Assembly (NCBI GenBank): GCA_905221605.1
Contig: CAJNDS010002546.1
Coordinates: 264,001-328,000 of the forward strand
Origin: Symbiodinium natans
Taxonomy: Eukaryota > Sar > Dinophyceae > Suessiales > Symbiodiniaceae
Reading direction: 5' to 3'
DNA: 64,000 bases
Of the stretch, positions 21,898 to 30,588 are shown in pieces (the first letter of the stretch is position 1; each line of letters begins with the position of its first letter). The translations under genes and the position numbers were made by a program. The notes under the pieces are model-generated. The model did not search any database. It had not been told where the DNA came from and saw only the letters and a program-made list of their open reading frames with translations.

Positions 21898-24800
21898 ATG
21901 GACGGACAACAGCAGAGGCCCATTCCTCCGCATGTTCCATGGTCGCGACCTCAAGACCTCTTCTCCCTGCCGCGCCAGAGATCGGGCATCAACATCCCTG
22001 TTGGAAATGGGATGACTGCTTTGCGCACGACATGTCATGCGCTGCGATCGTTGCGAGGGCAACCTCTTCCTGGACGATTGGAGCAAGGCATGGTCGCCAC
22101 GAATGGGAACATTGCTGCGTGGGTAGAATTTGGAGTGCCAGCTATCCTTTTGGCGGCAGTCGCGGCACCCTCAAGCCCATACGGATTTCCTGAAGTCAGA
22201 GTTCGGGAGCTGTTTCGAGGTGTGGTGGAAAGCCTATTGCCAGCTAGGAGCGCGGAGAGCTACAAGACAGTCCTTAGCCATGTCACCACGTTCATCAAGG
22301 TCGTCAAGACTGCGATCAGCACCGATTCGACTCGACAAGTGCTGCAGGAGCTTCTGGACCACGTCATTGAGATTGACCTCTTCAAGAACATTGACATGTT
22401 CGTCGACGTGTTGGTCCAGGATGCTGATCAAGGACGTGTGGATCCCCAACATCCATGTCTGACGGTGGTAACTATGGACGGCTATCTTGACCCGAATGTC
22501 ATTTGCAGGCCAGTTGTCACCAAGAGTGCTTGGATCTATGTGACCAGGTACAACGACTGGATGCGGCTTAATTCCTACTTTCGTGAGAACCTCCCCAACC
22601 GTCGTGAAGGGCTACCATGCATGCTTCTCACCCAGGATTTCTGGGATTTGCTGGATTTGATTTGGTCAATGGCGAAGCAAGTGGGTTACTGCTTGAGGAG
22701 CCACAATCAGGTCGCCGGGAACACGCAGATGAATGTGTGGGATTTGATCGAGATCGTGGTCGACCCCCCGGAGAACGTGTCCGCGGCGGTTGCTCATGCG
22801 GTCAACAGCCTCCAAGGGTTGTCGGTCGCCATGCACACAGCCCACGAATACCTCCACGACAGTCGGACGGTGTGGCCAACGGAGCGGTCGAGAACAACCG
22901 GAGCCGAGCTGAGGGAGTCGCTGTTGAATGCGACTGCTGTCGTCATGGCCCCGCCACCAACAGGTCTCGGGTTACCAGCTTCCTTTTCACACAGTTCGTG
23001 GAACCAGCTGGCTGCCGAGCAGAACGTCTTGAGGGCGGTCCACGACATGTACAGGACTCACAGAGCTTGGATGTCCGAGATCACGAACCTGCGAGCCGAG
23101 TGTTACTCCGAAGGACGTGAACAGCCGCCCTACCTGCAGCCCGATCCAACCGGCACGGTGTTTCCTCCGGCGCTGAATTCGCACCCGCCATGGGTGAATG
23201 TTCAACGTCAACATCCCGAAGGACCTGCATCCCCGTCTGTTCCGGAAGGGCCTGCTCCTTTCGTGGAAGAGGATCATCCTGCCAACAGATCGACGTCTAC
23301 GCCATCATCGAGACAGGCAACGGGGACATTCTTTGCCGAAGCGAGGGGTGACTCCGCAAAGAGGCAGCGGGGACCGGAGGATGTCCGCTCCGCGGCATCC
23401 CAACCGGGAACCGCGGCCAGCTCTTCCGATCCTCGGGGAGCTGAGCCAACTGCCCAACCTGAAGGAGAACCCGATGAAGTTCGCTGGTATCTGGATCCAA
23501 CTCCCGAAGGGCACATGGAGAAGTTCGTCAAGTTCCAATCCAGGCATCGCGTGCAGTTGGGGACAACCATCGTCGTTCACAAAGACGATCCAACAGATGT
23601 TCTGCCCGCACGTGATCAGACACCCAAGATTGACGGAAAGTTTGGAGCCAGCAGCGAGCAGATTTACCTTCGGCGAGTCACCACACACCTTGCCAAGCTC
23701 TATGGGATGAGCCAGTCGAACCTTGCAGGTGCGTTTCACATGGCAACATTCCTGAAGAAAGGGGATGTGGAGTGGCTACGACTTTACAAAGTGTTGTACG
23801 AGAAGGTCTTCTTGTGCACAATTCGTCAGCTACCAACTCCTGGCACGATGTTTGCGGCGGTCATGCAATCCACGGCTTCGGGAGAGCTGGGAATTTTCCA
23901 CTTCAACAGCAGCCCGGAGCAGCGAGCCTTGTTGACGGCTGGACTGAGAAAGTTCAGCGCCTCCATCCGTCAGGCAAGCGCCCCCGATGTTACAGCGGTG
24001 CGATCCAGCAAAACGATCATCCTGGCTGACTTCGAGGTGTGGACGAAAACCAAGAATCGCTTGACCTACACGATGGCCAGCAAGCTCCAAGAGAAGGGAT
24101 GGTATGATGCGCATTCGTATTGCCAGACCGTTGACGAAAGCCTCGATCCATTCCTACCTGAAGGATTCCAAGTCGTTGCCACCAAGGCCAGAGATGCAGT
24201 CCGAGAGTGGAGAGGTCCTGGGCAGAGCATCGACGTCACCGCGCACGTCTATTTGTCGTTCAGAGTCATCAATGACCCCCTGGTTTGGGAGCATGGCAAT
24301 GCGACTCCCGAGAACATGCGAAAGTGGTTCGTCGATCCAATCATGGACTTGTCAGACCTTCTGCAACGTGCCGTGATTGTGACCCTCAACGACGATCCCC
24401 GTTTCATCGGGAAGGACGTTGGTGCAGCGATGCCATGGGCTGCCATCGATTGGATCGCAGTGGAGCTCCGAGCAAGAGGATGCATTGTTTTCACGTCATC
24501 ACTGCTGTGGGCTAGAATTGCTGTGACTCTCCACAAGGGCAGCGACAATTTCCGGATCAATCCAGAGGAGATGCATCTGGCGGTGGCAGCATTCGACAAA
24601 CATTTGCTGCAAGAAAAGATCATCACACTTTGCATGGCACCCCCAGAGAGCATGGGCGATTGCGAACCTCACTTGAATTCCGTGAACATGGAGACTGCGG
24701 ATGCGAAGGCAGTCTTCGCACCATCAAGCAGCGATGACGTTCGGACCGCGTCGGCCAATGATGACACACAAGAACGACACCAACGAGTCGTGGAGAGGGC

Positions 24801-26076
24801 ATCGGAGCTTGAGGGCATCCGAGGAGGCGTGGACATGACTTGGGTGGATGCGGACATCGCAATGGTCAGCCCAGAACCGTTCTATGACGGAGAAACTTAC
24901 TGGATTGACATCGAGGGCCTCATCAGCAAGCATCCCACTGCCCCGAGTGGCCAATTCCATGTGTGTCAGGCATGCGTCGACGAGTTCACCAAGCTGAAGG
25001 ACTCCTTCCGAGGCGAGTTCGGACCAATCCAATCTCCAGCGTATTGTCCCTTTTGTTCGCTCAAAGCAATGTGGGACAAGGACTATAGCGTCAACAAGTG
25101 GGAGGAGGTTCGGAAGTCAGAACGCCATGCCGCGGGTTGCGCCATATTCGCTCAGAAACACGACTTTGTGTACCAAGATGGATCCCCAGTGATTCCCAAG
25201 GAGGATCTGAAATCGTACATCTTTGCATGCTCGAAGGTCGCGTACACCAACTATGGCAAAATCGTCTCGTCCTCGGCTGGGTTGCGCTTGAACACCAAAC
25301 AAGCCAGCGAATACACCAGATGGGCGAAAGGGAGACGGTTGTCGTGGGACTTCGGGTACATGGTGGACGGCATGGCCTGCCTCTTGCCCTTGTACGATGC
25401 AGGCAACGCAGCCTATGCAGGCTTCCTCCATAGCATCTTCGATCAGGACGAGGTCAAAGGCATGTACAATGGCAATGCCGACCCCGCCGCCGAACTCATG
25501 GGAGACACCCTGGAGGTTGCGCTCGGCATCCTGACAATCGCATGCAGATATCCTTCGGCATTTGAAGCCTGGGGATCGTACGAAGATCATCTCGCTTGTC
25601 TTCGAGGAATCGAACGGTCTTTCTATCGGTTTGCTGCAGCGGAGGCGGTTCGAATTACTGCCGTGGAGAATCGAAAACGTCGTCCTCCCCGGGCAAATGA
25701 TGCAGAGACGATTCAGCAGATCACGGAGTACGAGAACACCTTACTCCAAGGAGAATGGCATGCGGTCCTTGTTGATCGAGCCCTGCCAATTGAGGTACCA
25801 GTTCTCGGAACCCTTTCTCCGGAAGATCAACGACCTGAAGAGTTCTCGGCAGCGCCCGTCCCCAGTGTGGTGGAGAACCAGAAGGTGAAGATCAAGCCCA
25901 TGAAGGGGAAGCGCTCGGATCCTCCGGCGTGGAACCTGAGGGGCATGAAGATGATGATATGGGCGTGCCCGAGGCAAGCTCTATCCCCACCATGCCAGAA
26001 CCGAACGAAACCGAGCTGGGTGAGATATCACGTCCTTGTGAAGGTTACGTCCGAGCACTCAATGCCCTACGCGTGA
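21898..26076 (+). CDS. Retroelement A frame 2, C-terminal protein of unknown function
   Basis: Open in the same frame as the methyltransferase-like part; a plausible internal start is ATG 21898 (MDGQQQRPIPPHVPWS). The first ~450 residues are helix-rich without a recognised fold. A disordered Pro/Ser/Glu linker follows near 23140-23480. A second globular part then carries a putative zinc ribbon: C-x2-C at 24964-24975 (CQAC) and C-x2-C at 25045-25056 (CPFC), with later His/Cys (RHAAGC). The last ~50 codons overlap frame 3 and look out of frame. Copy B repeats the region up to the window end with no difference seen. Confidence 0.6.
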   Translation: MDGQQQRPIPPHVPWSRPQDLFSLPRQRSGINIPVGNGMTALRTTCHALRSLRGQPLPGRLEQGMVATNGNIAAWVEFGVPAILLAAVAAPSSPYGFPEVRVRELFRGVVESLLPARSAESYKTVLSHVTTFIKVVKTAISTDSTRQVLQELLDHVIEIDLFKNIDMFVDVLVQDADQGRVDPQHPCLTVVTMDGYLDPNVICRPVVTKSAWIYVTRYNDWMRLNSYFRENLPNRREGLPCMLLTQDFWDLLDLIWSMAKQVGYCLRSHNQVAGNTQMNVWDLIEIVVDPPENVSAAVAHAVNSLQGLSVAMHTAHEYLHDSRTVWPTERSRTTGAELRESLLNATAVVMAPPPTGLGLPASFSHSSWNQLAAEQNVLRAVHDMYRTHRAWMSEITNLRAECYSEGREQPPYLQPDPTGTVFPPALNSHPPWVNVQRQHPEGPASPSVPEGPAPFVEEDHPANRSTSTPSSRQATGTFFAEARGDSAKRQRGPEDVRSAASQPGTAASSSDPRGAEPTAQPEGEPDEVRWYLDPTPEGHMEKFVKFQSRHRVQLGTTIVVHKDDPTDVLPARDQTPKIDGKFGASSEQIYLRRVTTHLAKLYGMSQSNLAGAFHMATFLKKGDVEWLRLYKVLYEKVFLCTIRQLPTPGTMFAAVMQSTASGELGIFHFNSSPEQRALLTAGLRKFSASIRQASAPDVTAVRSSKTIILADFEVWTKTKNRLTYTMASKLQEKGWYDAHSYCQTVDESLDPFLPEGFQVVATKARDAVREWRGPGQSIDVTAHVYLSFRVINDPLVWEHGNATPENMRKWFVDPIMDLSDLLQRAVIVTLNDDPRFIGKDVGAAMPWAAIDWIAVELRARGCIVFTSSLLWARIAVTLHKGSDNFRINPEEMHLAVAAFDKHLLQEKIITLCMAPPESMGDCEPHLNSVNMETADAKAVFAPSSSDDVRTASANDDTQERHQRVVERASELEGIRGGVDMTWVDADIAMVSPEPFYDGETYWIDIEGLISKHPTAPSGQFHVCQACVDEFTKLKDSFRGEFGPIQSPAYCPFCSLKAMWDKDYSVNKWEEVRKSERHAAGCAIFAQKHDFVYQDGSPVIPKEDLKSYIFACSKVAYTNYGKIVSSSAGLRLNTKQASEYTRWAKGRRLSWDFGYMVDGMACLLPLYDAGNAAYAGFLHSIFDQDEVKGMYNGNADPAAELMGDTLEVALGILTIACRYPSAFEAWGSYEDHLACLRGIERSFYRFAAAEAVRITAVENRKRRPPRANDAETIQQITEYENTLLQGEWHAVLVDRALPIEVPVLGTLSPEDQRPEEFSAAPVPSVVENQKVKIKPMKGKRSDPPAWNLRGMKMMIWACPRQALSPPCQNRTKPSWVRYHVLVKVTSEHSMPYA

Positions 26077-29000
26077 CCGCTGGTATGCAGCCACCCAGCA
26101 TGTGCCTTGCTTGCGGCAACTATGGCCACAACACCCGAAATTGCGAAGCAAATGGGGGGTACAATGCCCTGGTGGTGAACGAGGCATTCAGCATCATAGG
26201 GAAGAGCTTGGCTAAAATGCACAAGTCAAGCAGCACACCACCAACAGAGATTTTTCAGAGATGGGCAGAGAAGAATTTGCGAGATGCCGCTCGCGCTCCG
26301 CAAGTACCAGGAACCGCTTCGGATACTCCGGATGGGGATGGGGAAAGCGTTGAGCATGGAGCTGCGGCGCCTTCGGAGGATTCCAGAGACCCGCTACCAA
26401 GACGGCGTCAAGCAACAATCTCGGTTGAGGATCCTACAATGGTCGTGATTGAAGTCGATGACGAACCAGAAGAAGCTGCGGCACGAATGCTTCGGCCCAA
26501 ACGTAGGCCTCAACCAAGACCTGACCTTCCAGAGCCCAAAGCTGCGCCAGCTCCAAGACGTTGGATCGCGAACAACACCGGCAATGTTCGTTCATTTGTC
26601 GAGATTCGCTACCACGAGCCGAAGTCTTGCCTTGACATCATCAAGTCCATCGAGGACGTATCGTGGGTCGGCGGGCAGAGCATCTATGAGATCGGATTAG
26701 CTTCGCAGGATGCAACGCGCCGAATGATCGAGCAGGAGGTCGGAGGAGACGTGGCAACACACCCTCTCCGGAGCGACATTGATGAGTATCCCTCCTCGAA
26801 CGTGGGATACGTGAACATCGGCAAGTTGGTCGTCGGAGGGGACCTCCGTCTCCTACCCATCAAGGGTGCGAGGTTCGCTCACAGGCACTTTTCGGCCCTG
26901 GTTCCCACGACATCCTCCAATGACAACCATCGCAATCGGGATTATCATCGCAGGATCAAATCCCTGGGCTACGATGTGCAACGTTTGCTTAGGCACCGCC
27001 TAGCAAACAGGGAGACAAACTACATGCACAACCAGCTCCCGACAATCCCGTGCGACACCGGAGGATGGGTGATGCTCAAAGACTTCATCAACTTGGAGAA
27101 CTTCTGGCAAAGCGGGAGGTACTATGCAAGGAGTTCAGCTCGAGACGACAACTCTGAGTATCAGAGAAGAATCCAAATGCTGATCGACTACGCGTACTAC
27201 GAGTACCGCACAAATGGAAGAATCAGACTTCAATTCCTGGACATCAAGATCGTGGCGCCCAAACCTGGACAGAGAGCGTCTGATACGCCGTGGGACGGTA
27301 CTCCGGGCGTCGGCGCAACCCAGCGTGCCCAACTTGAAGAGCTCGGAGGGCACAGGTTGACGCACGACATCACGTCCGGGGCCCTTCGTCGATGCGACAA
27401 TTGGGTGCAGCCGTGGGCGATCAGGGCCACAAGTGGACACTCCAGCAACTCCAATTCGCTGGTGCGGGTGAATGACGACCGGGTCGCATGCCACCTGACC
27501 ACAAGCTTGGTCAACCAGATTGGTGGGGGGTATCACACGACGGCCCCAGAGCTTCTCGCCAGCATTGTGGCGAAAGGGCTTCTTCCAGGTGGAGGGGCGG
27601 CAGGCGGTCGAGTCCACAGCCATTTCGGGACGTTCCCGCCATGGGATGCGAGAAATCAGACGGTGAGAACAAGGATCCCCGGAAGGCCGAGGTCACCAAT
27701 TGCAGTATTGTACGTTCCAGCCTATGAACTCATGCGCTACAATGCAGTGATCACGATCAATGGAATGTTTCTCGTCCAGCGGCAAATTCCATTCGAGGCC
27801 GTCAAGCACGTTTGGATCTGCATGCCAAGCCAAGGAAGGTACTTCGAGTTCAGCGAAGTCTTCAAGGTGTACTCCAAAGAGCTGTCCAAGGAGATGGTCG
27901 AAGGGTACGGGGACGCACGCATCAATCCAGATCGTGAACCACCAAAACCCTCGGTGGAAGACCTCGTCAGCACTATGGAGAGCACCGATGCTGGCCCGCA
28001 TGAAGGCGAGAGGCGCGAGATCTTGCAAGCAATTGAGCAGGCGGGCGACACCATTCCTGGAAACGTCATCAAACGCGCTTTCCAATTTCTCTCAAGGACA
28101 TTCCGGCGAGTGACGACCCACACCACCACAAACGATCCGCTGATCCTGAGGGTTTGCCCCTGCAGCGGCAGGCATACCCCTGCGAGCTTCGCAATCTGTC
28201 TCACATGTGGAAGAGTTTTCCTATCCATGGGGAGGATCCAGCACGTGCGCACCAATCCGGAGCCCGAAAGGATCGATCCGGAAGTGGTTCGCGAGGCGCT
28301 CAACCAGGCCGCCGCCGTCGTCAACAACGAAGTTGTGGAGATTGACGTGGAAGAGGAGCCAACTTCAGAACCTGTCCAGGAGGATGCGCTTCCGCTCCGC
28401 GGGGTGCAGAATCCGGCAGGGGATGCAGAGGCAAACAGTCCTCGAGAAAGCGTGGCGGAACCTGAGGCCGAGGAGATTCCCGATGAGATCCGCGACATGT
28501 ACCGCGACGTGGAGATGGAAGCTCCCAACCAAGAGGAGGTGGAGATGGATGCACAGAACCAGCGGGCATTCGTTTTGGTTGGCGATAGGGAGGGCGATTC
28601 GCTGGACGATCGAAACGAGAGGAAGGCACGCCTTGCGCTTGAATGCAATGTCAACATCGACACCGACTACGCGGCGTGCGTTGACCACAACTTCAGGCTT
28701 TACTGTCACCTCGATGCATTCTTTGCGTATGTGTTGGTCCAGAAGTGGAATCTGTTCGAGAAGATCATCATGACTCCATACAAGAAGATGAAGGACCAGT
28801 TCGCATCGGGCATGAGACATGACGCGTCGGGAACATGGCCTATCGTCCCCATCGACGAGGACACGGCGTTGCCGAGAGACCTCATGGAAGACGAGGTAAG
28901 GCAGTATGCCAGCTCTGTGGAGAACCAGCAGTTCATGATTGAGCGTTATTATGCCAACAAGTTCGTCTTCTACGTCATGCGTGGGGCGATCCAGCTGGGG

Positions 29001-29600
29001 TACAACAAGGAGAGTTTTAACCTCCCCATGATTCCTGATGAGGCCGAGGACCCGAAAGCATTTGCCGAAGCAGGGCAAAGGGTCCACATGTTCATGGCCA
29101 AAATCATCTATCAGGTTTTGAACGTGAGGCTCTACTCCTACACAAAGCCCAACGCTGAGATCCCATATCACGCAGCATTCAGATACATCAACCCGATCCA
29201 GCTGCTCAGCTTGATGGATTCGCAGAAGGTGAGCGTCAACAACCTTCTGGTGATGAGAGATTCAGGGTGTGCTCTGCCCAACCAGTACAGCAGGAAGCTG
29301 GACAGGTGGCTGAGTGATCAAAAGAAGGACATGAGCATTCTGAAGTTGAAGCCTACCCAGTATTTGGAAAATCCAAAAGCGTCGGCTTTGTACCTTGCCC
29401 ATGAACCTTCAGCGTCCGCACCTTCGGTGACCTCATCAGGTGGATCACGTCACCCTGAAGCAGACGAGACAGACATGCCGGCACGAGCGAAGGCCCGCAT
29501 GAGTCAGCCGAAGCCCAAGACTTCTCATCCTGGGACATCTCAAGCTGCTCCCAAAGATCCTCGCGGTCAGTCGAGAAAGGGATCAGGAAAGAAAGGGTGA
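25839..29600 (+). CDS. Retroelement A frame 3: CCHC knuckle plus Tpt1/KptA-like RNA 2'-phosphotransferase domain
   Basis: Open from 25839; the first ATG is 25959 (a GTG lies at 25929). It overlaps frame 2 by up to 238 nt in the -1 frame. Residues counted from 25929: CCHC zinc knuckle CLACGNYGHNTRNC near 60; an acidic/Pro linker; then about 335-625 with the Tpt1/KptA signature. LLRH (Arg-His at 355-356, nt 26991-26996) is followed by GGWVMLKDFI, WAIRATSGHS (Arg 499), YHTTAPELLASIVAKGLLPG, GGRVHSHFG, Arg-rich PGRPRSPIAVLYV and NGMFLVQRQIP. Tpt1 enzymes remove a 2'-phosphate from RNA using NAD+ and an Arg-His-Arg-Arg set; all four have candidates here. A second Cys cluster (CPC...CLTC) lies near 28156-28210. 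The last ~330 residues are a helical domain of unknown role with a Lys-rich tail. Confidence 0.68.
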   Translation, partial: RVLGSARPQCGGEPEGEDQAHEGEALGSSGVEPEGHEDDDMGVPEASSIPTMPEPNETELGEISRPCEGYVRALNALRVTAGMQPPSMCLACGNYGHNTRNCEANGGYNALVVNEAFSIIGKSLAKMHKSSSTPPTEIFQRWAEKNLRDAARAPQVPGTASDTPDGDGESVEHGAAAPSEDSRDPLPRRRQATISVEDPTMVVIEVDDEPEEAAARMLRPKRRPQPRPDLPEPKAAPAPRRWIANNTGNVRSFVEIRYHEPKSCLDIIKSIEDVSWVGGQSIYEIGLASQDATRRMIEQEVGGDVATHPLRSDIDEYPSSNVGYVNIGKLVVGGDLRLLPIKGARFAHRHFSALVPTTSSNDNHRNRDYHRRIKSLGYDVQRLLRHRLANRETNYMHNQLPTIPCDTGGWVMLKDFINLENFWQSGRYYARSSARDDNSEYQRRIQMLIDYAYYEYRTNGRIRLQFLDIKIVAPKPGQRASDTPWDGTPGVGATQRAQLEELGGHRLTHDITSGALRRCDNWVQPWAIRATSGHSSNSNSLVRVNDDRVACHLTTSLVNQIGGGYHTTAPELLASIVAKGLLPGGGAAGGRVHSHFGTFPPWDARNQTVRTRIPGRPRSPIAVLYVPAYELMRYNAVITINGMFLVQRQIPFEAVKHVWICMPSQGRYFEFSEVFKVYSKELSKEMVEGYGDARINPDREPPKPSVEDLVSTMESTDAGPHEGERREILQAIEQAGDTIPGNVIKRAFQFLSRTFRRVTTHTTTNDPLILRVCPCSGRHTPASFAICLTCGRVFLSMGRIQHVRTNPEPERIDPEVVREALNQAAAVVNNEVVEIDVEEEPTSEPVQEDALPLRGVQNPAGDAEANSPRESVAEPEAEEIPDEIRDMYRDVEMEAPNQEEVEMDAQNQRAFVLVGDREGDSLDDRNERKARLALECNVNIDTDYAACVDHNFRLYCHLDAFFAYVLVQKWNLFEKIIMTPYKKMKDQFASGMRHDASGTWPIVPIDEDTALPRDLMEDEVRQYASSVENQQFMIERYYANKFVFYVMRGAIQLGYNKESFNLPMIPDEAEDPKAFAEAGQRVHMFMAKIIYQVLNVRLYSYTKPNAEIPYHAAFRYINPIQLLSLMDSQKVSVNNLLVMRDSGCALPNQYSRKLDRWLSDQKKDMSILKLKPTQYLENPKASALYLAHEPSASAPSVTSSGGSRHPEADETDMPARAKARMSQPKPKTSHPGTSQAAPKDPRGQSRKGSGKKG

Positions 29601-30190
29601 GTGATGTACTCGGATCCTCCGGTATGTCATCCCCTGGAATCCATGGTATTCCTGAAATCTGGTTGTGGCTCAGCACTTTGCGTTCTCAGTTTTGATTCCT
29701 CTTTTCCCTATGGATGCAACAGATGACACAATGGAGCACGTCATTATATCCACCGATGCTATTTCTCTTTTCGGCCACTGCATAGCAGCAGCGGGGCAAT
29801 GTGCCAATGCGCCCGCTGGAGGGAAATGTGCGATTCTTCGCAGCTCGTGTGGTAGTCAAGTGGGTATGGGTTATGCTCTGCCAACTTGGCCGATGCTACT
29901 GTTTTTCAGTCATGCATTCTGGAGACGCAATGTGATGGATCAGCAATTTGCTGACATGTTTTCAGGGCCTTTCGCGCCCATGATTCCACAGCCGTGAGCA
30001 GCAAGCCTCTGTACAGACAAAGGATGGGATTGAACGCTTCAGTAGCTGAGAGTCTGTATCACATCTATCAATTCGGGCAAAGAAAGCAAAACAGTGGAGA
30101 ACGGCCAGACTTTAAGTCGCTTTTAACTGGGACCATTGTATGTTCGTAACGCAATTCGTCTAGCATTTTGCAAATCCCAGCCGTGGGGGG
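29601..30190 (+). other. 3' untranslated region and polypurine tract of retroelement A
   Basis: Between the frame-3 stop and the 3' LTR there is 590 bp. It carries one hairpin motif (CGGATCCTCCG at 29611-29621) close to the stop codon. The last bases before the LTR, GTGGGGGG (30183-30190), fit a polypurine tract for plus-strand priming. A 110-codon open stretch at 29665-29997 has no ATG at its start and no recognised domain. Confidence 0.6.
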
Positions 30191-30488
30191 TGTGAATGAT
30201 CCCCGAACCACAGCACGTTTTGGGGACCCCGTTGTGTCGGCTCCGCCGCACATCGGGGAAACAACCTTAGAACGCCGTGGCCTGTTCACCACATTGGCTC
30301 AAGGCTCAAGTAACCCCTAGAGTGAAGGTCACCCATAGGTTGGAAGTAAGCGCAATAGCGTAACTGGAAACCGCCCGGGTGCACGAGACGGAGACTGAAG
30401 GCGAACGCCAGTGCAGAAAACAAAGTGCGAGACCATTTGGCTGGTGAGGAGCCAAAGCGTAGTGCAAGCAACTACCCGACCTCACGCA
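30191..30488 (+). repeat. 3' LTR of retroelement A
   Basis: 298 bp from TGTGAATG to CTCACGCA, one substitution from the 5' LTR. It ends exactly at the first N of the gap, so the downstream flank and target duplication are not available. Confidence 0.92.
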
Positions 30489-30588
30489 NNNNNNNNNNNN
30501 NNNNNNNNNNNNNNNNNNNNNNNNNNNNNNNNNNNNNNNNNNNNNNNNNNNNNNNNNNNNNNNNNNNNNNNNNNNNNNNNNNNNNNNN
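30489..30588. other. Assembly gap of 100 N
   Basis: Exactly 100 Ns, the usual placeholder for a gap of unknown size. It begins at the last base of the LTR. Linkage between the sequence on its two sides is therefore a scaffolding claim, not read sequence. Confidence 0.98.

Larger units (their letters stand above)
10518..30488 (+). mobile_element. Retroelement A: ~20-kb Copia-order LTR retrotransposon
   Basis: 298-bp LTRs (10518-10815 and 30191-30488) begin TG, end CA and differ at one base. A primer-binding-like site follows the left LTR, and a G-rich tract precedes the right LTR. The domain order protease, integrase, reverse transcriptase, RNase H is that of Ty1/copia elements. Typical Copia elements are about 5 kb; this one is four times that because of two extra long reading frames (20998-26076 and 25839-29600) and a long C-terminal extension on the first frame. 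One in-frame stop interrupts frame 1. A second copy starts at 49984. Confidence 0.93.

Noticed and set aside
25929-25931. GTG as the real start of retroelement frame 3
   Set aside because: Eukaryotic initiation at GTG is unlikely; the first ATG is 25959, and the frame is open back to 25839, so a shift or re-initiation is more plausible.
29665-29997. A fourth retroelement gene in the 3' UTR
   Set aside because: The open stretch starts without ATG, has no recognised domain, and no second copy is available in the window to test conservation.
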